From NCBI GenBank assembly GCA_963971575.1, contig OZ020618.1, positions 5,148,501 to 5,212,500 on the forward strand: DNA of 64,000 bases, read 5' to 3'. Source of the DNA: Liopterus haemorrhoidalis. Taxonomy: Eukaryota; Arthropoda; Insecta; Coleoptera; Dytiscidae. The notes beneath the pieces were generated by a model. It saw nothing but the letters and a program-made list of their open reading frames with translations. It ran no database searches and was not told where the DNA came from. Position 1 is the stretch's first letter. Each line of letters opens with the position of its first letter. The translations under genes and the position numbers were made by a program. This document shows, in pieces, positions 30,011-40,984 of this stretch.

Positions 30011-31675
30011 ATTTATGGCTAAGATAGTGTATGTCTTTTGAAATTAAAAATAATAACACATTTTTAACAGCAAAGAATCAAGTTAAAACGCGGGTTAAAC
30101 TACGTTATGCAATGTAATTTGCATAGCGTTCATATGTCCGCCTACTATACGTCATGATTCAATCTATTGTTTGAATTATTTTAGTTTTTTGTTTTTAATT
30201 TTTTAGCCAAAATATCGGCATTTTAGTCATCTAGGGACTATAAATATCACGCGAATACGCTAGAATGTAGGATAGGAGCAGAGCACGCCAGAACTGTATT
30301 TTACATGTAACTTATGAAGTTACCCGTACAACGGTCAAGCATGGAATGAGTTCCGAGCTACGAGTTTATTACGCATCTAACTGCGTACTGCCAATTTGGA
30401 AGAAAACTGCTGTAAATTTAATTTATTTTTGCGATTACTCCTATGAATCTTTACATGTATGAAAAATTACATTTTTTTTATGCCAGAACACTACATTTCT
30501 GTTTGATATTACCCCGCTCAACGTGTGAATCAGTCCGCGTTTTTCTGCAATCAGATCTTTCTGAGTATAATCATGAACCTCTTACGAAACAGAAGACGAA
30601 CAGAATTAAATTAAAGGAAAAAGGGTATATAAATATCCCAATTACACCATTATTTAGATAAAGAATTAGAGGATAAATGATAATTGAACTAGTGACATTT
30701 GGGAAGTGTAATAGAGTTACGTGTAATAAAGGTAATTAAGGCTAATAAATGACTATAATCACAATTTAGAGCACTTAGTATATTAAAACACGAAAAATTA
30801 AAAATTAATGGTTAATTAGATCTAAAAATATATCACGCTAAATGTGGATTATAGGTAATATAAAAATAATTCTATTTCCATTGCTAATAGCCTTAGAAAC
30901 AAGAAAAATCGTGTGTAATTCGACCATTATATCCTTTTTACATTAGAACTTTAAGATCGGATGTTAAAGTGAATGTGTCTTTAAACGCTAATGTGAAACC
31001 GTATGGCCTCGTCTAAATACAAGCGATGTTTAAGACAGAGATCTGCGTCTTAAGCATCGTCCGCATTGCCAACAGAATTTCTATTATAAAAAAATATTCT
31101 TTGAATTTGTGCTGTCAACATTTTATATTATCATAAACAAGAATACTGTATTATATCGACGTTATAAGAAGTTTATACTTATTGTTATAATAAAATATTT
31201 ATTTTAATAATGTGTTTAATAAAATACAGAGTTACAATAATTGAGATAAAATGTATCGACTTACATGTTAATACAGGTGTAATATATTCTTTATTGTAGT
31301 GTCTTTATTGTAGAATGAAATGAAATATCCATATTTGTTTATAATATTCAAAATGTGCGTCGGCGTAGACAGTTCAAAACTGGTAATTTCATGACGGTAA
31401 CTTAAGGACAAAATTAGTGTAGCTGATGACAGCACCAGAGATTTAAACATCAAGTGTGAAAGCATACCTAGACTATTTTAGATTACTTTATATTCCTATT
31501 AATTATTTACATATTCAAGACCCCTATTAACAATATCGAGGAACTATAGAATTACCGAATAGTGTGCCAATATAACTCCCCAAATTCTTATTAATGCTTT
31601 TAATAGTATGAAAAGACGAGTAAATTTGTGTCTGCAGGAAAACGGTGGTCATTTTGAACAGCTTCTTTAGTTTTT
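30011..31675. other. AT-rich spacer with one hairpin
   Basis: No gene. The frames at 30443-30661 and 31268-31465 (-) lack family signatures. A palindrome at 31021-31060 (GCGATGTTTAAGAC / GTCTTAAGCATCG) could be a small cruciform. Confidence 0.45.
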
Positions 31676-32602
31676 AGGGTTTTGTAGGTATGACCAAAAA
31701 ACCCTTATACCGTCATTTTGTCGTCTGTTTGTCTGTCTGTCTGTTCGGTAAAAATTGTAGCCAAACGGCTAAACCTAGAGAGTTGAAATTTGGCATGCTT
31801 ATACCACTCTTTGACCCGCACATAGGAAAAATACTAAAACATCTAAAAAACATACCCCCCTAAAAATATAAACAAATATGTGCTCATCGAAAACAAAAAT
31901 ATTTTTTTTTAAATTCTGAGTAGGGTATCAAATGAAAGCCCATAGTGCGTGGATTAACGATCAAATTTTTATTTTTGCAAAATAAATTATTTTGATGCGA
32001 TTTTTGCCAAAATTGTGCAAAAAAAAAATTGTCCCACACCCTGTAGCCCCGATGGTTTAAACTAAAAATCTAAAAAAATTCTAAGTAATGTATATTGGTG
32101 TGAACCGAAATAGTACAACAGGAATTTTTGATCAGATTATGTTTTCGGAAAATAACGCATTTTTTGTGGTTTTTGGTTCACAAAGTACAAAAGTTATACC
32201 AATGTAAGACACTCACATGCAAGGCGTGCGATAGCGTAATGGGTTAAAGCACTGGTGTCGTAAGCTAAAATGCGGTGAAAACGAAGGGTTTCGAGTTCGA
32301 GTACGGAGTGAATTTTATTTTTTCTGTTTTTTTTTTTTCATTTTTATTATGTTGAAATTATTTTGTCAAAATTCTAGTTATATTTTGACAAATGTTGTAT
32401 TTAATTTTTAAGAGCGTAAATTTAATAACCAGTCTTATTATATGATTAACAGACGATAAATTATTTTAAAAATATCGTTCATTTTGCCGTGATTACTACA
32501 AAGTAAAATTTGTTCTACACACTCAGCATACCGCCTTCACTTATTATATACCTACGAAACCCTGACATGTGTGAATATTCACACTTCACATCAATTTTTT
32601 AT
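31676..32602 (+). repeat. A-repeat copy 4 (full length)
   Basis: Begins AGGGTTTTGTAGGTATGACC after T-rich DNA and ends ..ACCTACGAAACCCTGACAT with the GTGTGAATATTCACAC palindrome and CACTTCACATCAATTTTT. Its TCTG tract is only about four units, against ~17 in copy 2. It carries the longest form of the tRNA-like module. Close to copy 6 (60152-61080) throughout, so these two are recent relatives. Confidence 0.85.
32219..32315 (+). other. tRNA-like module, A-repeat copy 4
   Basis: TAGCGTAATGGG (A-box-like) is followed by AGCACTGGTGTCGTAAGC, reminiscent of an anticodon arm with CGT in the loop, then TTTCGAGTTCGAGTACGG (B-box-like, GTTCGA core). A threonine-type tRNA ancestor is suggested by the anticodon-arm sequence. 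Extra bases and unpaired ends argue against a working tRNA. Confidence 0.5.
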
Positions 32603-33048
32603 GTTTATTTTTCTGTACCTGTGAAATCAAAAAATTATAATTTCCAATTTTAATGATTACAAAGGATGTGCCTAAACGTTAGTCAATTGTTATATAAAGC
32701 TTGCAGTAAACATTATTTTATTTTTCCATAGCCCTTATGTAATTTCTTTTTGAATTCATGGTATAAATGTTTTTATCATATTTCTCAGAAAGATATTTTT
32801 TCGTTTACTAGTTACGTTTGTTGGATCTTCTACTAAGTTCCATTGGCCGAAGAGTTTATCTAAATTCCAGTTTTATCCTCTTTAATTCTCAAGAGTTTAA
32901 TTAATATCACGGCTAATCTGGGTTTTAAAATATTAATCCGGATTATATAAAAGTGTAATCTTAATCATTAACTGGGTTTATTTTTATTTATGTACTAAAT
33001 GATAAGAAAAACATTTTTAATTATTATCTACCATCCATCGAAGTATTC
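32603..33048. other. AT-rich spacer
   Basis: Nothing recognised. Confidence 0.4.
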
Positions 33049-33359
33049 TGTAACATGCAATGTGTCTGTGGAAAGAGGAAAAAAAATTAACATTTTCCCC
33101 ATAAATTCAGGAGGAAAAGGTGTTTTTCCTCCTGACATTCAATGACAAATGGTGATACCGTAAACACGCCAACTGAGTAGATAACATGTTGTTTTCCACT
33201 GTAAATATCAATGGAAACCTATTGGAGAATAGCTGATGATTACTTTGCGTGCAGATATACTCGACTTGAATTGTTTAAAACCACAAGTGGCCAATTTGAT
33301 TCCAATATTGGTCTAACCTTCATTACGTTGATGAACCAAGTAAATTTATTAAAATAACA
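33049..33359 (+). mobile_element. Candidate LTR (tentative)
   Basis: A TGTAACATGC...AAAATAACA segment of 311 bp ends 11 bases before a tRNA-Leu-type primer binding site. TG...CA ends and position fit a 5' LTR, but no second LTR or pol sequence is in the window. Boundaries are a guess. Confidence 0.35.
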
Positions 33360-33370
33360 TTGTTTTTCAT

Positions 33371-33388
33371 TGGTGTCAGAAGTGGGAT
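33371..33388 (+). other. Candidate primer binding site (tRNA-Leu type)
   Basis: TGGTGTCAGAAGTGGGAT is complementary to the 3' end of a leucine tRNA (..CTGACACCA). It is a frequent priming site of insect LTR retrotransposons. Forty bases later a short frame starts MSYKINNGRKHLQNN and stops within ~35 codons, perhaps a gag remnant. Confidence 0.45.
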
Positions 33389-34164
33389 ATATCGTATAAT
33401 TCAACAAGGAGTTCGATATGTCTTATAAAATTAATAACGGGAGAAAACATTTACAAAACAACGTCAAAAAGTTCAGAAATATACGAAGATGTCTGAAACA
33501 TAATAAGTTGTCTTGGTAAAAAGTTTCTGGAGATAAAACCATTTGTCACTATTTCTAGTTCTTTTTGGGCTGTCCGTTTCAATCTCTGACTAGTAGTGAC
33601 ATCTGCACGCTTTTAAAAATATCTTACATCAATAAAAATCCATTTAGGAACATCTTAACTAAAACTGTCAAAATTAAAACTTTGTTAAATGATTTAAAAT
33701 ACTAATATAAAAATACAAAAATTATGTGAGGAAGTTGTAAAGGATTTTGACGTAGTATACATCTATATTAGATTGTATGAAGGATTTTCCGGAAATCTAA
33801 AGTAACGAAATTGGAAGAGATTTCAAACGCTTCATGCTATGAGTACAAAAGTCGGACATGATAACCATAGATGTACGCATGATACTTACTACGCCTTATC
33901 TCGACCTTGAGCTTATTATGTTGCCAACACGCATAAGAACGCGCAAAAGCGATATTCCGCACCACTTTTGCAGTCATAACTCCCTAACCGAAAAGGCTAC
34001 AGACGTGTTTGATTGCCCAAATGATTCGTAATAACGATTTCTACAATATTAGAGCGCAAAAGATCGAACTTATATCCGTAACAAAGTGCAAAAATGGAAA
34101 AAGTGACAAATATTTCGATTTAACTTTGTAACGTTGCAATATTTGCAAAAAAATATATGTATAA
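33389..34164. other. AT-rich spacer
   Basis: Apart from the possible 33-codon gag start at 33418-33520 nothing is recognised. Confidence 0.4.
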
Positions 34165-34690
34165 ACGATTAATAATAAGTAAATTGACAAATCATTTAAA
34201 ATTTAACTTATTGTTAATAATTACACCTAGATATTTTATTTACTTTACCCATTCAATTAAAATTCATTTATTACTGGTCATATCCTTAATTTGGTTCTTA
34301 TACCCTATAAACATACATTTATTAACATTTATTTTAAGTTTATAAGTATTTAAATAGTCTACGATGTATTTTATTTCTTAATTTAACTCATTAATCACTT
34401 AATTTGGGGTTTCTCCAGTGTGTAATATCAGTCTGTCACAAGCAAATATATTATTTTACATTTTTTCAAGCACAATATCATTTATATAAATAATAAACAA
34501 TAACGGGCCCAATACACTTCCTTGAGGAACCATAGACATTGTTTAATATTTCCCAAAACCTACCATTTCAATTTACCTTTTGTTTTCTATTAACTAAATA
34601 ATTATTAAGAAATTTTTGAGCATCCCTAGAAACACCAAATTCATCCAATTTTTTAACTAAAATTTCTCTTCATTACACAAACTATAAAAC
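34165..34690 (-). pseudogene. LINE reverse-transcriptase fragment 1
   Basis: Minus-strand translation, over several frames, gives FLNNYLVNRKQ, GRFWEILNN and LNTYKLKINVNKC. These are the regions around the VPQGS block and the C-terminal WLxxNKLKLNxxK block of non-LTR reverse transcriptases (Jockey/CR1-type order). The catalytic DD region is unreadable. Stops and shifts throughout; ancient 5'-truncated copy. Confidence 0.55.
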
Positions 34691-35123
34691 ATGTTGACAT
34701 ATTTTTCAAAATGAAAATATTGAATAACTCTTTACAAAAACGTGCTAAAAATTACGAGCTGTAAACGAAAATAAAAGAAATAACCTAGAAGTGCATTACA
34801 ACGTTTGCGGTTCTAAGCAGAACTGTCACATTTGAAAATGAAACACATAACCTATACATTTCTTGTATATACTACGACTAAATAGTAAACAGGTAAAAAT
34901 TCACCTAGAATTCCCTAAAATATTTATGAAAAATAGAACTTGTTCTATTTTTTTAAGTTATTTTTTTATTAAGTTATTCAATTTTTTGATGAAATTTGAA
35001 CACTTTCCACACATCAATAAATTGAATGTCGACTTTGTCAATTTATTGATCAATAAATTAAGATTAAGAATTCTTTATTAATCCGCAAATAAATTTATTC
35101 ATTATTTATTTATTATTTATTTA
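34691..35123. other. AT-rich spacer
   Basis: Ends in an ATTTATTT-rich stretch (35095-35126) that could be the degraded tail of the next LINE fragment. Otherwise nothing seen. Confidence 0.4.
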
Positions 35124-35390
35124 TTAAACATTTTTCAAACACTTAATAATATCATTCATATAAATAATAAACCATACCAGGCCCAATATACTTCCTTGAG
35201 GAACTCCATAGTCCTTGTTTAATATTTCCGAAAACCTACCACTCCAGATTACCCTTTTTTTATCGACTAAATAGTTATTACGCAATTTTTTAGCATTCCC
35301 AGAAACACTATCTTCACCCATTTTTTTACTAAAATTTCTTTATTAATAGCTCCAAATGCCCTTTTAAAATCTAAAAAAAAATGCATTGAA
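35124..35390 (-). pseudogene. LINE reverse-transcriptase fragment 2
   Basis: The minus strand reads FLDFKRAFGAINKEILVKKW (RT block A, where the usual D of FDxxxAFD is replaced), then KLRNNYLVDKKR and DYGVPQGSILGLVWFIIYMNDI (RT block B). One frameshift separates the two blocks. It covers the same region as fragment 1 600 bp away, so the two are separate insertions or an old duplication. Non-functional. Confidence 0.7.
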
Positions 35391-35981
35391 AAGGTGTAAA
35401 TATAGCATTAACGAATAAAGCATATAGTACCGGAGGTCAAGAGACAATTATCCTTTTTCTGCCCTAGCGGTACTTAGAACTGGAAATTTTATTAAGCTAG
35501 GGATTGAAATTTTTTTGTTAACCACTTTATATCTTAATAAGTCGTTCGTGACAAATATAATCATGTACAAATCATTCTGAATAACAAAGTAGGGGTTAAA
35601 ACAAGGCTTTTATATTAACAACTTCACGCTGAATTCTTGATCAAATAGTTCAGCAGCAGAACGCTAATTAAGCGTATTCGTCCATAGCGAATACAGAGAT
35701 TGTTTGTTAGATTTTAACGAAAGTTCAATTAATTCCAGGATTAACTAGTACTAAGATAGTTATAAATTACATTTCAGTAGATGCAACAGGGATTAAACAA
35801 ACATGTAATTTGCTTTTGGATTAAATTTATTGGACAGATTCTCTTGTCTTGGCTATTGTCAATTTAATTTTGGCACAATTCCTCCTATACTGTTCAGTTC
35901 CACCCTTTTGTACAGTAATACGTTCATTGGCTCTTACCCCCAGTTTCAATAACACCCCTTTCTCAATTTCGCTGTTATTAA
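35391..35981. other. AT-rich spacer
   Basis: No gene recognised. Opposing frames 35827-36024 and 35849-36061 are not supported by any motif. Confidence 0.4.
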
Positions 35982-36117
35982 GATTTCGTAGGTATGATGA
36001 AAAGTTCCTTAGAATGTCACTCATGTGTCTGTCTGTCTGTATGGTAGAAATTTTTGCCTAACGAATGGATCTAGAAAGTTGAAATTTGGTATGCTTGTGT
36101 GCATAGGAAAACTATTA

Positions 36118-36623
36118 AAGCCTGGAACAGAATGCACAGCGCGCTACGCCGTCAGCGCGCTACGCCGTCAGCGCGCTACGCCGTCAGCGCGCCGTCATTT
36201 GCGACAGCGTTGCGTTAGCGCCGTTGAGAATTTTCGCCTGCACACAATGCAATAATTTTTAACGCCGTCAAGTGTCACTTGACAACCTATATCTGTACTT
36301 ATACGTGCGCTTTCTTTTATTAAAAGTATAATGGATGATGAAGACTTGTGTGTGATGTTATTTATGTTGTATGCAAGTTATTTATACATACAAACACTTT
36401 ACCATTCAGTAAAAACTGAGGTTAGGTGTTCTGCGTCAACGTTCAACGGCGTCAAAAGTTGGAAGTTGACGAACATTCAGTATCAACGGCGTTCGAACGC
36501 TGTAGGACGTTGTCCATTCTGTGCACTTGCGTACGACAGCTTGGTTTTAACTTTCTTCTGACAGATAGCGCCGTACGAACGGCGTCAACGCGCCGTCAAA
36601 CTCGTTGCATTCTGTTTCCCACT
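36118..36623. mobile_element. MITE with TTA flanks and GC-rich palindromic ends
   Basis: Ends AAGCCTGGAACAGAATGCAC and (inverse) AGTGGGAAACAGAATGCA form ~18-bp inverted repeats with one gap. TTA lies on both sides (36115-36117, 36624-36626), which suggests PIF/Harbinger. Near the left end a 16-bp unit (CAGCGCGCTACGCCGT) is repeated three times in tandem. An ATG at 36331 opens MDDEDLCVMLFMLYASY, an acidic start reminiscent of Harbinger proteins but too short to confirm. Confidence 0.65.
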
Positions 36624-36787
36624 TTAGGGTTCAAAAAAACATCGTTGGAAAAATAAAAATAATGTATGTAAATAGCCGGGAACAGGATTTTTTTTTTCGA
36701 AAAATATCGATTTTTGTGTTATTGAAAAAAAAAATATATTTGTTTAAAATTTATTGTGTGGTATCAAAAGAAAGCTCTTAAGACGTA

Positions 36788-36967
36788 GTCTATTTCTTTG
36801 GTTAGGCGGCACTAGATTTTCAGTTCTGGTTACTTTTACAGATTAATTGATGATTTTAATAATTGTGTTTAGCAAAAGCCTACTTCAAACCATAAAAGGA
36901 GAGCTCATGACAACTTACAAAAATGAAAATTCCAGTTAGTTCCTCCTAAAAGTTTGGAATGGCCTAT
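36788..36967 (+). repeat. E-repeat copy 2
   Basis: Inserted in the A-like repeat immediately after 'aagctcttaagacgtag', which is continuous in the 29.7-kb relative (29715-29732). This defines the insert cleanly. The flanking TAG/TATAG bases suggest a 2-3-bp duplication. Confidence 0.6.
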
Positions 36968-37700
36968 AGATTAGGGAACGGAAAGTAGTTTTTTTTTTAT
37001 CTCAAGACTGTTTTTGTCAAAAACGTTATTAAAAAAAAACAAAAAAAATTGTCCCGTACCCTTTAAAGCAAAGGGATTAAACTAAAAATATTCTAAGTAA
37101 TTTATATTAATCTAAACCGGAAACCTACGAGAGAAATTTTTGATCAGATTTCTTTTTTTTTTTAATATTGCAGTTTTCGTGTTTTTGGCAAAATTAATAT
37201 ATTTTTTTAATTCATGGCTAAATTATGCCTAATATTATTGATTTTTTGTACATATGGTTTATCCTCTTTTGAAATTAAAAATATAATATATAACAGTTGA
37301 GAATCTAGTTCATGTGTGTAGAGTGTAGTGTTCAGTAGGTTCTGCCTACTATTGTACATCATGATTCAACCTATTGTTTGAATTTCTTTAGTTTTTTGTT
37401 ATTAAGTTTTCAAAGAGGAATCATTTTTAGTAGTGAAATACTTATAAAACAAATAACACATTGTTAATAGTAAGAAATACCTTTCTAAAATTTTATTGTG
37501 ATGAAATTTTTGTAAGTTATTTAAATTTTGTTTAAAAAAATAAATAGAAGCTCTTAGGACTTATAACAAAAGTGTTGATTTTGATGTGATTATAGAAAAC
37601 ATATTCCTAAACATCCAATATTATGTTGGCTTTTTACACTTATTAAATACCTACAAAACCCTGAAATGTGTGAAAATTCTATTGAACGTAATTTTTTTAT

Positions 37701-38184
37701 ATACTCTCATGCCATATCCAAAAGATGAAATCGAAACAAGTGGCTAAAAAATTTGATTATCCGAAGGGAAAGGTAATGTACACTACAATAATTAGAATAC
37801 ATGATCCAAATGATTAAAAAAATTATTTAATAGTGTTGAGAGTATATTTTGTTTAATTTTTAGATAAATAATTGATATAAATTATACTTTTGCTTCTTAA
37901 TTTTCTCCTAAATTTTCGCCTAAATGAATGTACTGTTTGTTTTTCTGACAGGTTTATATTATCCAAAATAAATTTTGTTATAAAATTATTGTTCAAATGC
38001 TTATCAACGAATCTAGTTAATTAACAGATAACAAGGATAAGAGTAGAAATGGGTATGATACGGGTAGTTATATTAAGTGGTAGCATGAAAGATGAGGGTA
38101 AGACAGTTACCTATTTCCTAATTTTCAGTTTAAATGGATATAATTTACAATGACATTAGATATTTCTCATTAATTACAAAATCT
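37701..38184. other. AT-rich spacer
   Basis: Nothing recognised. Confidence 0.4.
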
Positions 38185-38345
38185 CATCTAGCTTTAGGTA
38201 AACCCAATATACGTAGTTTTGGTTTCCGTCAAGGACTTGTAAATACAACAAAAAATACAGTTCGTGGCAAACCCTGGGGTTTTAAGGTCTAAGTTTGGTT
38301 CCTAATCCCCTTAAAAAACATTTGATCTTTGTGTTTACTTGATTC
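38185..38345 (+). repeat. Direct repeat, left copy
   Basis: 'ccagctttaggtaaac', 'gtagttttggtttccg.caagga', 'aaatacaacaaaaa' and a 'ggtttaa.gg' block are repeated in the same orientation at 40030-40185, ~1.85 kb away. Moderately diverged. The Tc1 element lies between the copies. Confidence 0.65.
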
Positions 38346-38519
38346 TAGAAAACGGGCAGGTTTAGCAAACGCAAATGCTGAGTAACCGCATTCAACCTGT
38401 GTAGTTGGTGATTAGAGGCAACTGTCCCAAGTTTGCTAAACGAACAAGAAGCAAAAAACTGCTAGCTTATTATCAAATTAGATAAAACCCATGATGCAAC
38501 CTAATAAATAAAATATATA

Positions 38520-39914
38520 CAGTATTGGCCATAAACATTGCAACTTTTAACATCTTTCAATTTTTCAAATTTTAATAATAATATTGGAAAATAAATACTC
38601 TTAATTCTATAATTTAATCATATTTTGTTTGTTACATCAATCAATAATCAAATAATCTGACTTACAGATTAATAATAAATTATTTCTTCATTTTTGCTTG
38701 GACAAAAATATTGCAACTACTTGAATTTTCTTGTTATATGCAGATTTTATCCATAAATAATATGTTGTGCACAAGTAATATTTCAGTTTATATTTGTCAA
38801 TCATGGGTCGTAGTAAAACTGTTTCAGGTGAAATTAGAAACTTCATAATTTCTGGTTTTAAAGACGGGCTGCTGCAAAATGTGATTTCACAAAATTTAAA
38901 TATTCATAAATCTACTGTGTCGCGAATTATTAAACGATTTTGAGAAGAAGGTACGTTTGAAGTTTCAAAAATTCCAGGACGGCCACGAAAAACTACAAAA
39001 CGAACTGATAAAAAAATTATTTATTTATCTACCAATAACCCCTTTCTGTCATCGGAGAAAATTTTGGGCCTTTTGCCACAAATGGATCAAGAAAACATCT
39101 CAACAAGAACTATTCGCAGAAGATTAGTTAGTGAGGATCTTTTTAGTCGCCTTCCTGTTAAAAAACCACTTCTATCCAAAAAGAATGTGAAGGCCCGATT
39201 AAAATTTGCTAAAAATCATATTGACTGGACTGTAGATCAATGGAAAAAAGTTATTTTTAGTGATGAATCTAAGTTCAATTTGTTTAAAAGTGATGGTGTT
39301 AAGTTACGTTAGGAGGCCTGCTAATAAAAGATTTGTTCAAAAATACACCTTGCCAACAGTTAAACATGGCGGAGGCAGTGTGATGGTATGGGGCTGTTTC
39401 TCGGGATATGGTATGGGTCCTCTATACCACATTGAAAAAATAATAGATGGATTTAAATATATAGACATCCTTCAAAATGTTATGAAACCTTATTCTGATG
39501 AGTTCATGCCTTTAAAACATATTTTTCAGCATGATAATGACACAAAACATTCTTCGAAGTTGGTAAAAAAATGGTTCGAGGATTCAAAAATTAAAGTAAT
39601 GACTTGGCCGTCAGAGTCACCTGATTTAAATCCAATAAAAAACCTTTGGGAGATTGTCAACAGAAAGATTAGAAACAAAACACATTCAAATATTGAAGAA
39701 TTGTTTAAAGCTTTGCAGGGTGCCTGGTCTAATATTGATAATGAAATGATCACGAAATTATTAGAATCAATGGCGAAAAGATGTCGGGAAGTTATAAATA
39801 CTGGTGGTTACTATACAAAATATTAAAAATGATCTGTTAATAATAATTCATTTTCTTAATTAATAAAAAAAAAGGATTTTTTTAAGAGTAGTTGCTATCT
39901 TATGGCCAATACTG
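38520..39914 (+). mobile_element. Tc1-like element (inactivated)
   Basis: The 1395-bp element has inverted ends CAGTATTGGCCATAA, extending imperfectly to GCAACT, and TA on both sides (38518-38519, 39915-39916). The gene inside is near full length with few lesions. Imperfect inner terminal repeats agree with moderate age. Confidence 0.92.
38803..39826 (+). pseudogene. Tc1 transposase (DD34E) with three disabling lesions
   Basis: Start MGRSKTVSGEIRNF; a helix-turn-helix with HKSTVSRIIKRF; the linker PGRPRKTT; a second helix-turn-helix with STRTIRRRL; then catalytic D1 in IFSDESKFN, D2 in HDNDTKHSS, and the third site SPDLNPIKNLW. Lesions: TGA after IIKRF (38941), a frameshift near 39303-39310, and lysine (AAA) where the catalytic glutamate (GAA) belongs. 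Spacing from D2 to that lysine is 34 residues, confirming DD34E. The C-terminus, EVINTGGYYTKY, is typical. Confidence 0.93.
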
Positions 39915-40029
39915 TATATGAGGAAACTTCGTGAATGGATTGTATAGATTGTTACTAATTATATTTCAGATTGTTGGTTTTATATAAGAAATTTGGTAGA
40001 AATGTGGTGTTTAATTTACCCTTTATTAT

Positions 40030-40185
40030 GAAATCCCATCCAGCTTTAGGTAAACCAAGTCTTTGTAGTTTTGGTTTCCGCCAAGGACATTTAAATACAA
40101 CAAAAATTGTTCCTTTGTGAGAAACCCTCGGGTTTAATGGTATTAGTTTGGGGTCTAATCCTTATAAAAAACATTAACATTATCT
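40030..40185 (+). repeat. Direct repeat, right copy
   Basis: Partner of 38185-38345. The flanks upstream also show weak similarity (AATTTAC.., ATGAAATCCCATC versus ACAAAATCTCATC), so the duplicated unit may have been longer. Confidence 0.6.
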
Positions 40186-40685
40186 CTTTGTGGTTACAGG
40201 ATTTCAGAAATAATCGTTAGCTATTTTCATCCATTTAACTAAGTGTTACTGTCGATTGCTTCTCTAAAAGAAAAAAGCTTGTTGATCAGGTTATAATAAG
40301 AAAAAGAAACCGAAACTGTCTACTCATTGTATCGCTTAATACGTTCTGTGAAAATAAAAATAAATTGAGCTGTAGATGAAATTGATGCCGTAGATGAGAA
40401 ACAAGAAGGAACTTGAAATTAAGAGTAACAATAAGATTAAGATTAAATTAAAGAAGAAAAGATCGTTTCATTTAAAATTAAATGAAAAGAACTTTAGATA
40501 GTAAACAAAGGAAATGGCCGAATAAGCTTAAAAGGAAGGGCTTTGCTTTTTAATGTTGCGATCGTTATCTGAGTTATCAGTCACTCAAAAAGTACTCTAA
40601 AACCTGTGATTACTTAAATTAAACTGTGGCTGCGTAGTAAAATGGTTGGCTACTAAACAAAGGAACGTGGTTTAGTCTCCGATGA
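40186..40685. other. AT-rich spacer
   Basis: Nothing recognised. Confidence 0.4.
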
Positions 40686-40790
40686 GACGACAAAGTGGCC
40701 GAGCTCGTTAAATCGCGCAATTCTGACTGGTCTGAATTGGTAGCTGATTCAAGTCGCCTGTGGTGATATTATTACAGATACATCAGATCT
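40686..40790 (+). repeat. tRNA-derived SINE head (copy 3)
   Basis: GTGGCCGAGCTCGTTAAATC is a good A-box/D-arm match for serine- or leucine-type tRNAs. A weaker B-box-like GATTCAAGTC follows ~40 bases on, then GGTGATATTATT as in the 965-1190 copy. The conserved SINE body seen at 59150 is absent. Instead the 40795-40925 block follows. Confidence 0.55.
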
Positions 40791-40794
40791 AGTT

Positions 40795-40925
40795 AAAAAT
40801 CACTGAAGTTCGATAAAATCGAAACGTAAGCTTAGTTAAATAAACTTCTTTTATTTAATTTTTTCTCTTGTCCGATTCCTATTAATTCATTAATTATATT
40901 ACCTAGGGACATAATTCATCAAACA
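40795..40925 (+). repeat. Hammerhead-like / Penelope-type repeat block, copy 1
   Basis: ACTGAAGTTCGATAAAATCG followed by AAACG resembles a degraded hammerhead core (CTGATGA, stem II, GAAA). The following 100 bases (TTAAATAAA.., TTGTCCGATTCCTATTA.., AGGGACATAATTCATC) align with 45165-45270. In insects such cores lie in the pLTRs of Penelope-like elements. Sequence here is degenerate. Confidence 0.4.
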
Positions 40926-40984
40926 TACGAGGTGTGTAAATTAATTAACCGAACTAGCAACATAGCGTTTGATCTGGCAACATT

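Larger units (their letters stand above)
35982..37700 (+). repeat. A-like repeat (diverged subfamily) with two nested inserts
   Basis: The left end, AGATTTCGTAGGTATGATG, and the 'gttgaaatttggtatgctt' block are A-repeat. The right end at ~37655-37675 is TACCTACAAAACCCTGAAATG. In between lie the PIF-like MITE (36118-36623) and an E-repeat (36788-36967), then the same module order as 29450-30010. Net length without inserts is ~1.0 kb. Confidence 0.65.

Noticed and set aside
32219..32315. Functional tRNA gene
   Set aside because: A and B boxes are present but no complete cloverleaf or paired acceptor stem, and it is repeated within a mobile element.
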